Origin: Burkholderiaceae bacterium
GTDB taxonomy: Bacteria > Pseudomonadota > Gammaproteobacteria > Burkholderiales > Burkholderiaceae_C
Direction of reading: 5' to 3'
DNA: 57,678 bases
Assembly (NCBI GenBank): GCA_017848435.1
Contig: JAFEHU010000004.1
Coordinates: forward strand, 1 to 57,678
The notes under the pieces were generated by a model. That model worked only from the letters and a program-made list of their open reading frames with translations. It ran no database searches and had not been told where the DNA came from. Positions 25,839 through 36,330 of this stretch are shown here, piece by piece (within the stretch, counting starts at the first letter, position 1; each line of letters begins with the position of its first letter). The position numbers and the translations under genes are program-made.

Positions 25839-26906
25839 TCAACCCGAAACGCGCTTGATCGCCGGGTTGGTCACGGGGGTAAGTGGACCGGGGTTGGCCT
25901 CCACCCAGCGGCGCACGCGCTCGGCGTCACCCAGGCGGCTGTACTTGCCAATGGAGTCCAGAAACACCATGATCAGTTTGCGGCCAGCCACCTTGGTCTG
26001 CATCACCAGGCATTGCCCGGCTTCGGAGATGTAGCCAGTTTTTTGCAGCCCAATGTCCCACTGCGGGCTGCTCACGAGGCGGTTGGTGTTGTTGAACTGC
26101 AGCGTACGGCGTCCCACCGCCACCTGGTGGCCGGGCGAGGTGGACAGTTCGCTCAGCGTCGCGTTCTTGGACGAGACGCTGACCAGAATGGCCAGGTCCT
26201 GGGCGCTGGACTGGTTGTTGCTCGACAGCCCGGTCGGCTCCACGTAGCGGGTGTCCTTCATGTTCAGCAACGCCGCCTTGGCGTTCATCAGGTTCACAAA
26301 GGTCGACAGACCACCCGGGTAGGTGCGGCCCAGCGCGTGGGCGGCGCGGTTCTCGCTGCTCATCAGGGCGAGGTGCAACAGCTCACCACGGCTCAGGCTC
26401 GTGCCGACGCGCAGGCGCGAGCGGCTGCCCTTTTCAGTGTCCACATCGTCCTGGGTGATGGTGATCATCTCGTCCATCGGCAGGTTGCCTTCACTGACGA
26501 TCAGCCCCGTCATCAGCTTGGTGAGCGAGGCAATTGGCAGCACGGCAGAGTCGTTCTTGCTGAACAGCACTTCCTGCGTGTCCTGGTCAACGATCAGCAC
26601 CGAACTGGAACGCAGGTCCAGCGCGTCCGAGGTGCCGTGCAAGCCGGCGAGTTGCCCGAAAGAAGGCTTGGGGGGCACCACAGCGCGGCGCGTGCTGGCC
26701 TGAATGCGCTGGGAACCGCGGACGCTGACAGCGGCGACCCGGGGCTTGGCCGGTTTGCGCGCCACGGTCCGGCTGGACTTGCTGATCTGTGATTTTTTAG
26801 CAACAGTGCGTGCCGGTTCTTTGGCGCTGGCGGGGGCCACGGCCATGGTGGCAAGAAGGCATACCGCTGCAAACAGGCTGGTCAATCGGGTCATGGCACG
26901 GTGCAT
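25839..26906 (-). CDS. pbpG: D-alanyl-D-alanine endopeptidase, PbpG/PBP7-like (peptidase S11)
   Basis: 355 residues. Signal peptide (LFAAVCLLATMAVAPASA) and a basic linker to about residue 75. The serine-peptidase triad motifs are SLTK at 127-130, SEN in LALMSSENRAAHAL, and KTG in LQKTGYISEAG. Cuts peptide cross-links in the periplasmic murein. Start at 26906 or 26894. Convergent with the IclR gene. Confidence 0.92.
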   Translation of the reverse strand: MHRAMTRLTSLFAAVCLLATMAVAPASAKEPARTVAKKSQISKSSRTVARKPAKPRVAAVSVRGSQRIQASTRRAVVPPKPSFGQLAGLHGTSDALDLRSSSVLIVDQDTQEVLFSKNDSAVLPIASLTKLMTGLIVSEGNLPMDEMITITQDDVDTEKGSRSRLRVGTSLSRGELLHLALMSSENRAAHALGRTYPGGLSTFVNLMNAKAALLNMKDTRYVEPTGLSSNNQSSAQDLAILVSVSSKNATLSELSTSPGHQVAVGRRTLQFNNTNRLVSSPQWDIGLQKTGYISEAGQCLVMQTKVAGRKLIMVFLDSIGKYSRLGDAERVRRWVEANPGPLTPVTNPAIKRVSG

Positions 26907-27035
26907 CAGTGGTTCTCCGCAGGCGCCGGTGGTCGGCTGTGACAGAGTGTATCCAAACAGAAAATGTCGCGCAAGATCAAAGACTTGCGCGACATAGCTA
27001 AAGAAACAAAAATCAGGTAAAGATGGCGCTGTGCC

Positions 27036-28574
27036 TCACCCTTGTGCAGCCACCCGGTCGGCTGTGCTGTGCAGCTTGTTCAGCGCACTGAGGTAAGCCT
27101 TGGCGGACGCCACGATGATGTCCGGGTCAGCGCCGACCCCATTCACCACCCGGCCGCTGTTTTGTAATCGCACCGTCACTTCGCCCTGGCTCTCGGTAGA
27201 ACCGCTGATGGCGTTCACCGAATAGAGCACCATTTCCGCGCCGCTTTTGACGTGCGCCTCGATGGCCTTGAGGGACGCGTCGACCGGCCCGTTGCCGTCG
27301 GACACGCTTTTGACTTCTTCGCCATTGGCGGTGAACACCACCGTAGCCTGGGGCCGTTCGCCAGTTTCGCTGTGCTGCGACAGCGAGACAAACGCGTACT
27401 GCTCTTTTTCGTGGGTCACGCTTTCGTCGCTGACGAGCGCGAGGATGTCCTCGTCAAAGATCTCGCTCTTGCGGTCGGCCAGTTCCTTGAACTTGGCAAA
27501 GGCGGTGTTGGCCTCGGCCTCGCTCTGCAGCTGGATGCCCAGGTCCTGCAAACGCTGCTTGAAGGCGTTGCGGCCGCTCAACTTGCCGAGCACGATCTTG
27601 TTGGCGCTCCAACCCACGTCTTCGGCGCGCATGATCTCGTAGGTGTCGCGTGCCTTGAGCACGCCGTCCTGGTGGATGCCGGAAGCATGGGCGAACGCAT
27701 TGGCACCCACCACCGCCTTGTTGGGCTGCACCACAAAACCGGTGGTCTGGCTGACCATGCGGCTGGCGGCCACAATGTGCTGGGTGTCGATGTTCAGGCC
27801 CAGGCCGAAGTAGTCGCGCCGGGTCTTGACCGCCATCACCACCTCTTCCAGCGAGCAGTTGCCGGCCCGTTCACCCAGGCCGTTGATGGTGCACTCGATC
27901 TGGCGTGCGCCACCAATTTTCACACCCGCCAGCGAGTTGGCCACCGCCATGCCGAGGTCGTTGTGGCAATGCACCGACCAGATCGCCTTGTCGGAATTGG
28001 GCACCCGTTCACGCAAGGTCTTGATGAAGTTGCCGTACAGCTCAGGCACCGCATAACCGACGGTGTCGGGCACGTTGATGGTGGTCGCGCCTTCGGCAAT
28101 CACCGCCTCGATCACGCGGCACAGGAAATCCACATCGCTGCGGTAACCGTCTTCCGGACTGAACTCCACATCACCCACCAGGTTGCGGGCAAAACGCACC
28201 GCCTGTTTGGCCTGCTCGAACACCTGGTCGCGCGTCATGCGCAGCTTCTTCTCCATGTGCAGTTCGCTGGTGGCAATGAAGGTGTGGATGCGCGAGCGGG
28301 GAGCGCCTTTGAGCGCTTCGGCGGCGCGTGAAATGTCGCGGTCGTTGGCGCGCGACAGCGAGCAGACCGTGGAGTCCTTGATGTTGTTCGCCACCAGTTG
28401 CACCGCTTCAAAGTCACCGTTCGAGCTGGCAGCAAAACCGGCTTCGATCACGTCCACGCGCAGGCGCTCCAGCTGGCGGGCGATGCGCAGCTTTTCGTCC
28501 TTGGTCATGGACGCGCCGGGCGACTGTTCGCCATCGCGCAATGTGGTGTCAAAAATGATCAATTGGTCTGACAT
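27036..28574 (-). CDS. leuA: 2-isopropylmalate synthase
   Basis: 512 residues. First step of leucine synthesis: acetyl-CoA plus 2-oxoisovalerate. The N-terminus [18 protein letters not shown], the metal-binding [16 protein letters not shown] region and the C-terminal allosteric leucine domain are present. The ATG at 28574 has AAGGAG 9 nt upstream, which sets it over the longer frame. Preceded by an attenuator: leader peptide at 28683-28739 and terminator at 28633-28665. Confidence 0.97.
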   Translation of the reverse strand: MSDQLIIFDTTLRDGEQSPGASMTKDEKLRIARQLERLRVDVIEAGFAASSNGDFEAVQLVANNIKDSTVCSLSRANDRDISRAAEALKGAPRSRIHTFIATSELHMEKKLRMTRDQVFEQAKQAVRFARNLVGDVEFSPEDGYRSDVDFLCRVIEAVIAEGATTINVPDTVGYAVPELYGNFIKTLRERVPNSDKAIWSVHCHNDLGMAVANSLAGVKIGGARQIECTINGLGERAGNCSLEEVVMAVKTRRDYFGLGLNIDTQHIVAASRMVSQTTGFVVQPNKAVVGANAFAHASGIHQDGVLKARDTYEIMRAEDVGWSANKIVLGKLSGRNAFKQRLQDLGIQLQSEAEANTAFAKFKELADRKSEIFDEDILALVSDESVTHEKEQYAFVSLSQHSETGERPQATVVFTANGEEVKSVSDGNGPVDASLKAIEAHVKSGAEMVLYSVNAISGSTESQGEVTVRLQNSGRVVNGVGADPDIIVASAKAYLSALNKLHSTADRVAAQG

Positions 28575-28631
28575 TTGAATGCTCCTTGTCGCTGCTGACT
28601 CATCCACAACCCGAAAACCGGAAACACAAAG

Positions 28632-28665
28632 AAAAAGGCCCGTTGCGGATGCATACGGGCCTTTT
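28632..28665 (-). terminator. Attenuator terminator in the leuA leader
   Basis: On the minus strand AAAAGGCCCGT pairs with ACGGGCCTTTT across an 11-nt loop and runs into TTTTTCTTTG. It lies between the leader peptide and leuA, as required for attenuation. Confidence 0.85.
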
Positions 28666-28682
28666 GGGAATGTGCGCTCGCG

Positions 28683-28739
28683 CTACTGATCCCGCCCGTC
28701 TTGGCGTAGCAGCAGTAGTGCCAGCAGAAATTTGTTCAT
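28683..28739 (-). CDS. leuL: leuA leader peptide (leucine attenuator)
   Basis: 18 residues, MNKFLLALLLLRQDGRDQ, six of them leucine in a seven-residue stretch, two by the CTA codon. Ribosome stalling at these codons when Leu-tRNA is scarce would change the folding of the following RNA and prevent the terminator at 28633-28665. Position directly upstream of leuA and the terminator make this a classic transcription attenuator. Confidence 0.85.
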   Translation of the reverse strand: MNKFLLALLLLRQDGRDQ

Positions 28740-28807
28740 GGGTGCAATGTAGCACATGCGTGAACGGCGTGTGTGTCCGTGGTGCGGCACAACGTCACGC
28801 CCGCTGC

Positions 28808-29626
28808 TCATTTGTGCAGCCCACGCTCTTCCGGTTCGTCGGTCGACGTGCTGATCACGCTGGTGCGCAAGCCCTTGGCGCGGCGCCAGACGTAAATCAC
28901 GTAGCCGCTCAAGCCGTAGCAGATGAACAAGCCGAACAACACCGTGGGCGGGTGGATGTTGATCACCGCAATGCCCACCGCGATCGCCACAATCACAACG
29001 AAGGGCACACTCCTCTTCATCTGCACGTCCTTGAAGCTGTAGAACGGCAGGTTGGTCACCATGGTGAGCCCGGCGAACAAGGCAAGCGCAAACATTGGCC
29101 ACGCCACATCCCCCCCGCCGAAACCGGTTTCGGTCACGATCCAGATGAAGCCCGCCATCAGCGCCGCCGCCGCTGGTGACGGCAGGCCCTGGAAATAGCG
29201 TTTGTCCACCACGCCGGTGTTCACGTTGAAACGGGCCAAACGCAAGGCCGCGCAAGCGCAGTACACGAACGCGGCCATCCAGCCCCAACGGCCCAGTCCC
29301 TTGAGCGACCACTCGTAGGCGATCAGCGCCGGCGCTGCACCAAACGACACCATGTCGGCCAGCGAATCCATCTGTTCACCGAATGCACTCTGGGTGTTGG
29401 TCATGCGGGCCACGCGGCCGTCCAGGCTGTCCAGCACCATGGCGCAGAAAATACCGACTGCCGCCATGTCAAAACGGGCGTTCATCGCCATCACCACCGC
29501 GTAAAAACCGCCAAACAGCGCGGCCAGGGTGAACAGGTTGGGCAACACGTAAATGCCCTTGCGGGGTTTGCGCGCCACGGGAGCGTCATCGGCGTCCAAA
29601 GGCTCCTGGGGACCGTTTTCATCCAT
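28808..29626 (-). CDS. pssA: CDP-diacylglycerol-serine O-phosphatidyltransferase
   Basis: 272 residues with several membrane segments. The CDP-alcohol phosphotransferase signature D-G-x2-A-R-x8-G-x3-D-x3-D is visible in LDGRVARMTNTQSAFGEQMD followed by SLAD. Makes phosphatidylserine, precursor of phosphatidylethanolamine. It sits between ilvC and leuA in the same direction, the usual Burkholderiales order. A repeat copy lies in its 5' region. Confidence 0.95.
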   Translation of the reverse strand: MDENGPQEPLDADDAPVARKPRKGIYVLPNLFTLAALFGGFYAVVMAMNARFDMAAVGIFCAMVLDSLDGRVARMTNTQSAFGEQMDSLADMVSFGAAPALIAYEWSLKGLGRWGWMAAFVYCACAALRLARFNVNTGVVDKRYFQGLPSPAAAALMAGFIWIVTETGFGGGDVAWPMFALALFAGLTMVTNLPFYSFKDVQMKRSVPFVVIVAIAVGIAVINIHPPTVLFGLFICYGLSGYVIYVWRRAKGLRTSVISTSTDEPEERGLHK

Positions 29627-29639
29627 AAATATGCGCTAA

Positions 29640-29681
29640 GCCTTAGTTAAATCTTGATGGTTAGCTATATTTTTAATAGCA
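29640..29681 (-). repeat. Partial family A repeat upstream of pssA
   Basis: Plus strand reads GCCTTAGTTAAATCTTGATG, then GTTAGCTAT-N8-AATAGCA. It matches the 3' two thirds of family A, including the closing hairpin GCTAT/ATAGC, 14 bp upstream of the pssA start. Confidence 0.65.
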
Positions 29682-29760
29682 AATCAAAGTATTCCACCGG
29701 CACCTTGAGGTGCTCCATCCTGACGCAGTGTAAGCCAGCAGGGTTGGCGCCACCAAAAGC

Positions 29761-29783
29761 AAAGGCCACCGAAGGTGGCCTTT
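29761..29783. terminator. Terminator hairpin after ilvC
   Basis: AAAGGCCACC and GGTGGCCTTT with a GAA loop. On the minus strand it is followed by TTTGCTTTTGG, so it can end the ilv transcript before pssA. Confidence 0.75.
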
Positions 29784-29827
29784 GCGAAACGCCAGGGGCA
29801 TGGTGTTGCCCTGGCGTTGGACTGTGG

Positions 29828-31382
<1,555 letters not shown>

Positions 31383-31468
31383 ATCGTGTGATTCCTCTTT
31401 TCGCCGCCCTCCCCCTGCACCGGTAAGCGCAGGGCTTGGCGGACAATAGATTCGTCCAAATTAAGGTG

Positions 31469-31494
31469 AAAAACAAGGTTCGTACCGAACCTTG
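31469..31494 (-). terminator. Intrinsic terminator between ilvB and ilvH
   Basis: Perfect 9-bp stem CAAGGTTCG / CGAACCTTG with a 3-nt loop, followed on the minus strand by TTTTT. It would end part of the ilvB transcript before ilvH. Confidence 0.75.
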
Positions 31495-31503
31495 CCCTTG
31501 GGT

Positions 31504-33282
31504 TTAAAGGTCTTCTGATCCCAGCAGCATCTCGGTGATGCCCTTGCCAGCCTGCACCATCGGGAACACGTTCTCGGTGGGGTCGGTGCGGAAGTCCATG
31601 AACACGGTGCGGTCCTTCAGCTTGCGGGCTTCGCGCAGCGCGGGTTCCACGTCCTGCGGGCGTTCGATCAGCATGCCCACATGGCCATAGGCCTCGGCCA
31701 GCTTCACGAAGTTGGGCAACGCGTCCATGTAGCTGTGGCTGTAGCGGCCTTCGTAGTCGAGCTCCTGCCACTGGCGCACCATGCCGAGGTAGCGGTTGTT
31801 CAGCGAGATCACCTTGATCGGCGTGTTGTACTGCAGGCAGGTGGACAGTTCCTGGATGCACATCTGCACCGAGCCTTCGCCGGTGATGCAGAACACCTCG
31901 CTGTCGGGCTTGGCGAGCTTGATGCCCATGGCGTAGGGAATGCCCACGCCCATGGTGCCCAAGCCGCCGGAATTGATCCAGCGGCGCGGCTCGTCAAAGC
32001 GGTAAAACTGCGCGGCCCACATCTGGTGCTGGCCCACGTCGGACGTGATGTAGGTGTCGGCGTCCTTGGTCATGTTCCACAGCGTCTCGACGACGTACTG
32101 CGGCTTGATGACTTCCTTGTTGTTGCGATCGTACTTCAGGCAGTCGCGCTTACGCCAGCCTTCGATGGTGTCCCACCAGCCGCCCAGCGCATCGGCGTCC
32201 GGCTTCAGACCCGATTCCTTGATCATGGCGATCAGTTCGGTCAGCACGTCTTTCACGTCGCCGACGATGGGGATGTCGACCTTGACGCGCTTGGAAATGC
32301 TCGACGGGTCGATGTCGATGTGGACGATCTTGCGGTCGTTCTGCGCAAAATGCTTGGGGTTGCCGATCACGCGGTCGTCAAAACGCGCGCCCACTGCCAG
32401 CAGCACGTCGCAGTTTTGCATCGCGTTGTTGGCTTCCACCGTGCCGTGCATGCCCAGCATGCCCAGGAATTTGCGGTCACTGGCGGGGTAGGCGCCCAGG
32501 CCCATCAGCGTATTGGTGCAGGGGTAGCCCAGCATGTCCACCAGTGTGCGCAGTTCTGCCGACGCATTGCTCAGCAGCACACCGCCGCCGGTGTAGATGT
32601 AGGGCCGCTTGGCGTTCATCAGCAGCTGCAGCGCTTTGCGGATCTGGCCACCGTGGCCCTTGCGCACCGGGCTGTAGGAGCGCATTTCCACACTCTCAGG
32701 GTAGCCGGCGTAGGGCGTCTTGTTGAACGAGATGTCTTTCGGAATGTCCACCACCACAGGGCCGGGGCGACCGGTGCGGGCGATGTGGAAGGCCTTTTTC
32801 ATGGTCTCGGCCATCAGCCGCACATCCTTCACCAGGAAGTTGTGCTTGACGATGGGGCGGGTGATGCCAACCGTGTCGCATTCCTGGAACGCGTCCAGCC
32901 CAATCGCGTGCGATGGCACCTGCCCGGTGATGATCACCATCGGGATGCTGTCCATGTAGGCGGTGGCGATGCCGGTGATCGCGTTCGTCACGCCGGGGCC
33001 GGAGGTCACCAGCGCCACACCCACGTCGCCGGTGGCGCGGGCATAGCCGTCGGCCGCGTGCACGGCGGCCTGCTCATGGCGCACCAGCACGTGCTGGATC
33101 GTGTCCTGCTTGTAGAACGCGTCGTAGATGTGCAACACAGCACCACCCGGGTAACCCCAGACGTACTTGACGTTTTCGGCCTGCAGGGCCTTGATGAGGA
33201 TTTCGGCACCACGCAGCTCGGGCACTGCAGCGGTTGCAGACGCGGCGGCGGCCGAAGCGATTTCAGCTTTTGAGATTTCCAT
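31504..33282 (-). CDS. ilvB: Acetolactate synthase large (catalytic) subunit
   Basis: 592 residues, ThDP enzyme. Catalytic glutamate region YVWGYPGGAVLHIYDAF and VRHEQAAVHAADGYARATG, ThDP motif GEGSVQMCIQELSTCLQYN with LNNRYLGMVRQWQ. Makes acetolactate or acetohydroxybutyrate. The ATG at 33282 with AAAGG 9 nt upstream was chosen; the first 20 residues are an Ala-rich extension. Head of ilvBHC; divergent from the sigma factor gene across 243 bp. Confidence 0.97.
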   Translation of the reverse strand: MEISKAEIASAAAASATAAVPELRGAEILIKALQAENVKYVWGYPGGAVLHIYDAFYKQDTIQHVLVRHEQAAVHAADGYARATGDVGVALVTSGPGVTNAITGIATAYMDSIPMVIITGQVPSHAIGLDAFQECDTVGITRPIVKHNFLVKDVRLMAETMKKAFHIARTGRPGPVVVDIPKDISFNKTPYAGYPESVEMRSYSPVRKGHGGQIRKALQLLMNAKRPYIYTGGGVLLSNASAELRTLVDMLGYPCTNTLMGLGAYPASDRKFLGMLGMHGTVEANNAMQNCDVLLAVGARFDDRVIGNPKHFAQNDRKIVHIDIDPSSISKRVKVDIPIVGDVKDVLTELIAMIKESGLKPDADALGGWWDTIEGWRKRDCLKYDRNNKEVIKPQYVVETLWNMTKDADTYITSDVGQHQMWAAQFYRFDEPRRWINSGGLGTMGVGIPYAMGIKLAKPDSEVFCITGEGSVQMCIQELSTCLQYNTPIKVISLNNRYLGMVRQWQELDYEGRYSHSYMDALPNFVKLAEAYGHVGMLIERPQDVEPALREARKLKDRTVFMDFRTDPTENVFPMVQAGKGITEMLLGSEDL

Positions 33283-33525
33283 GATCAACCTTTGCGATTT
33301 TCTCTGACGAAAAACCTTGGGTGCTTCTTCGCAAGCCCTTGTGGAACTGCGTTGAAACTTGAGGCCAAAAGCCATGGGCAGGCTGATTTGCTGCCGGACT
33401 GTGACCCGTTTGCCTTTGATTTGCAACGCGCATTATCGCACTGGAATGGCAAGGCCCCACCAACACGCGGTACAACCGGTGCCCAGGCGGTGCCATAATC
33501 GCCTCAATAAAGATGGAGCCGGAAA

Positions 33526-34152
33526 GTGACCGTCTCCGCACCGGCAACCCGATTGCCGTCACTGTTGCACTTCCGCCCCCCTCTCTTGGCCACCGAAAAA
33601 GAACTCTCGGACTTCCTCAAAAGCGTTGAAAAGCGAGCCTTCAAGCGCTCGTTTTACCATGTGCGGGACGAAGAGGCAGCGCTCGACATCGTGCAGGACA
33701 GCATGATGAAACTGGCCGAGCACTACGGGGACAAGCCGCCGCAAGAACTGCAAATGCTGTTCCAGCGCATTCTCTCCAACTGCACCCTGGACTGGTTTCG
33801 GCGCCGCAAGACCCGCAATGCGCTGTTTTCCAACATGAGCGACTTTGAGTCGGCCGGTGACGATGGAGAATTTGACCTGTTGGAAACTCTTTCCTCACTG
33901 GACGACTCCCAACAAGGCGAAAGCGCCCAATCCGTCACGGAACGGGCCCAAGTCTTGCGTGGGATTGAAGTGGAAATCGAGAAATTGCCAGGCCGTCAAC
34001 GGGAAGCCTTCATGATGCGTTATTGGGAAGAGTTGGACGTTGCCGAAACCGCTGCCGCCATGGGGTGTTCAGAAGGCAGTGTCAAGACACACTGCTCACG
34101 CGCCGTCGCCGCTCTCAGCCAGGCACTGAAAGCCAAGGGAATCCATTTATGA
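33526..34152 (+). CDS. ECF-type RNA polymerase sigma factor
   Basis: 208 residues. Region 2 (FLKSVEKRAFKRSFYHVRDEE, ALDIVQDSMMKLAE, LDWFRRRKTR) and region 4 (LPGRQREAFMMRYWEELDVAETAAAMGCSEGSVKTHCSRA) are clear. GTG start at 33526, with GGAG 6 nt upstream; the alternative ATG at 33513 is out of frame. The following DUF3619 gene overlaps by ATGA, where a cognate anti-sigma factor might sit. A CATAAT -10-like element lies at 33494-33499. Confidence 0.92.
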   Translation: MTVSAPATRLPSLLHFRPPLLATEKELSDFLKSVEKRAFKRSFYHVRDEEAALDIVQDSMMKLAEHYGDKPPQELQMLFQRILSNCTLDWFRRRKTRNALFSNMSDFESAGDDGEFDLLETLSSLDDSQQGESAQSVTERAQVLRGIEVEIEKLPGRQREAFMMRYWEELDVAETAAAMGCSEGSVKTHCSRAVAALSQALKAKGIHL

Positions 34153-34601
34153 GCTACACACGTCAACACCAGGCAGACATCCTGCAAGACCGCATCGGCA
34201 TGAAGGTCGCGGCCCACCTGTCGGCAGGAGCAGATGCCCTGCCGTACGAGATCTCCGAGCGCCTGCGTGCGGCCCGCACCCAAGCGCTGGCGCAGCGCAA
34301 GCGCGCGGTGATGGCCACCCGCCCCGTGCTCATCGCCGCTGGTGGCGCTGCGGTGCTGGGCGGTGACGACAGCGGCTGGGGCCTGTGGGGCCGGCTCGCC
34401 GCTGCATTGCCAGTCATGGCTCTGGTGGTTGGCATGGTGGTGATCAATGTGGTGCAGGACGACAACCGCGCCAATGAACTGGCTGAAATTGACGTCGCCC
34501 TCCTGACCGACGACCTGCCCCCTTCCGCCTACGCTGACCCCGGCTTTCTGCAGTTCCTGCGCCGTGGCCCGGTGAGCGACCAGCCCACGGCCGAACAGTA
34601 A
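34149..34601 (+). CDS. DUF3619-family single-pass membrane protein
   Basis: 150 residues. A cytoplasmic N-terminal part of about 85 residues (ERLRAARTQALAQRKRAVMA), one membrane segment at about 89-107 (LAAALPVMALVVGMVVIN) and a short outside part. Genetic coupling to the sigma factor and this topology would suit an anti-sigma factor, but no zinc or ASD motif is visible, so that remains inference. ATGA overlap with the sigma gene. Confidence 0.8.
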   Translation: MSYTRQHQADILQDRIGMKVAAHLSAGADALPYEISERLRAARTQALAQRKRAVMATRPVLIAAGGAAVLGGDDSGWGLWGRLAAALPVMALVVGMVVINVVQDDNRANELAEIDVALLTDDLPPSAYADPGFLQFLRRGPVSDQPTAEQ

Positions 34602-34621
34602 ACAGGCAAGTCAACAGGTCG

Positions 34622-35305
34622 ATGGCGGGTTTGATTTTTCCAGACCACATGGCTTTTTTTGCCCGGACGCTGGCCGCGCTGTTGGTGCTGACCTGGGTGT
34701 CAGCAGGCCCACTGTTTGCCCAAGCTCTGGCACCTGCCAGCACACCGGCATCTGCCACCAAAAAACCCCAATCCCCCACCGCTGGCCCCACTTGGCAGCA
34801 GCTCAGCCCTGCCCAACGCCGTGCGCTGGCCCCGCTGTCCAGTGGCTGGAATGCCATCAGCGAGCCTCAAAAGAGCAAATGGCTGGCGCTGTCGCAAAAC
34901 TTCGCCAAGTTGTCGGAAGTCGAACAGGCCAAGCTGCATGACCGCATGACGGAGTGGACTGTCCTCAGCCCGCAGCAACGCACCCGGGCCCGGTTGAACT
35001 TTGCCGAAACCAAAGACCTGACGCCCGAGGAGAAGGAAGCCCGCTGGCAGGCCTACCAGGCGTTGAGCAGCGACGAAAAAAAGAGCCTGGCACGCGCTGC
35101 ATCGCCCAGCCTGCGGGGTGCCGCCGCTGCCGTCAAACCCGTCCCGGCTTACAAACTGGCCACCACACCGGCCCGCCCACCCGCCAGCGCACCGGACGCC
35201 GACGTCACCACGCCGATACGGCCCCGCGTGCTCCTGGGCACCAGCCAACTCAACAAAAACACCTTGCTGCCCAAGCCTGCAGCCTCTGCCCCCCAACGCC
35301 CCTGA
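34622..35305 (+). CDS. Secreted DUF3106-family protein
   Basis: 227 residues. Signal peptide (LAALLVLTWVSAGPLFAQ). The core has DUF3106 repeats: TWQQLSPAQRRALAPLSSGW, KWLALSQNFAKLSEVEQAKL, RMTEWTVLSPQQRTRARLNF. The C-terminus is Pro/Ala-rich. Third gene of the ECF sigma block, 20 bp after DUF3619. Function unknown; the helical LSxxQR repeats suggest a periplasmic binding role. Confidence 0.85.
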   Translation: MAGLIFPDHMAFFARTLAALLVLTWVSAGPLFAQALAPASTPASATKKPQSPTAGPTWQQLSPAQRRALAPLSSGWNAISEPQKSKWLALSQNFAKLSEVEQAKLHDRMTEWTVLSPQQRTRARLNFAETKDLTPEEKEARWQAYQALSSDEKKSLARAASPSLRGAAAAVKPVPAYKLATTPARPPASAPDADVTTPIRPRVLLGTSQLNKNTLLPKPAASAPQRP

Positions 35306-35357
35306 GCCACCGGCGGGCCGGGGTCCGGGCGCCTCCCCCTAAAATTAGAACAACAAG

Positions 35358-35882
35358 ATGGTGTTGCCCTTGGAAAATAGCCGCGTGTCTGCCCCCCCAC
35401 TGAACGTTCCCAGCCTGCGCCGCCGCATGGCCTGCTGGCTCTACGAAGGCATGCTGATGTTCGGCGTGGTGTTCCTCGCCGGTTATTTGTTCAGCACGCT
35501 GAGCCAAACCCGTAACGCGCTGGACAACCGCCACGCCTTGCAGGCCTTCTTGTTCCTGATCTTTGGCATCTACTTCACCTGGTTCTGGGCCAAGGGCCAG
35601 ACACTGGCGATGAAAACCTGGAACATCCGCGTGGCAAGCCCTGCAGGCTTGGCCATCAGCCAGCCCCGGGCACTGTGGCGCTATGTGCTGAGCTGGCTTT
35701 GGCTGCTGCCGCCGCTGGCAGTGGTCTACCCATTCCAGTTGTCAGGCGGTGAAACGGCGGTGATCGTCCTGGGCTGGGTCGCTGTGTATGCACTGCTGAG
35801 CCGATTCCACCCGGAAAAACAGTTTCTGCACGACGCGTTGGCGGGCACGCGGCTGGTGACGTCGCTCCCGATGGGCAAATGA
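35358..35882 (+). CDS. RDD-family membrane protein
   Basis: 174 residues, with about four membrane segments. The RDD start LRRRMACWLYEGMLMFGVVF has Arg-rich and acidic positions of the family, and GQTLAMKTWNIRV is typical. Last gene of the sigma block. Function unknown; some RDD proteins exchange ions. Confidence 0.85.
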   Translation: MVLPLENSRVSAPPLNVPSLRRRMACWLYEGMLMFGVVFLAGYLFSTLSQTRNALDNRHALQAFLFLIFGIYFTWFWAKGQTLAMKTWNIRVASPAGLAISQPRALWRYVLSWLWLLPPLAVVYPFQLSGGETAVIVLGWVAVYALLSRFHPEKQFLHDALAGTRLVTSLPMGK

Positions 35883-35931
35883 CCGGACGGGCACTCACCG
35901 TAGCTTCATAAAGCCAGGCAACAATCCCGCC

Positions 35932-36330
35932 ATGCCAGCGCCCACCAACCCCGCCGACGTCAATCCACAAAAACACCGCACCGGCCTGAGCCGCATCGTG
36001 CACGCGGGCGGCTACTCCATGGAGGGCCTGCGCGCAGGCTGGCACGAGACCGCGTTCCGCCAGGAAGTGATGGCGGCGATGATCATGGTGCCCACGGCCT
36101 TCTGGCTCGGACAGTCCTGGGTGGAGGTGGCACTGCTGGCCGGCTCGGTGCTGATCGTGATGATCGTGGAGTTGCTCAACACAGGCATTGAAACTGCCAT
36201 CGACCGCATCGGGCCCGAATGGCACGACCTGTCCAAACGTGCCAAGGACATGGGCAGCGCGGCGGTGCTGCTGAGCCTGCTGCTGTGCGGCGGCATCTGG
36301 GCGGCGGCCTTGCTCCATCGGTTCACATGA
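35932..36330 (+). CDS. dgkA: Diacylglycerol kinase
   Basis: 132 residues, three membrane helices. The catalytic stretch ETAFRQE and the VELLNTGIETAIDRI...KRAKDMGSAAV region are the DgkA hallmarks. Recycles diacylglycerol to phosphatidic acid in the inner membrane. ATGA overlap with the LOG-family gene downstream. Confidence 0.95.
   Translation: MPAPTNPADVNPQKHRTGLSRIVHAGGYSMEGLRAGWHETAFRQEVMAAMIMVPTAFWLGQSWVEVALLAGSVLIVMIVELLNTGIETAIDRIGPEWHDLSKRAKDMGSAAVLLSLLLCGGIWAAALLHRFT

Noticed and set aside
33283-33525. Attenuator leader before ilvB
   Set aside because: The 243-bp region has no short frame rich in Leu, Val or Ile and no terminator hairpin before ilvB, unlike leuA.
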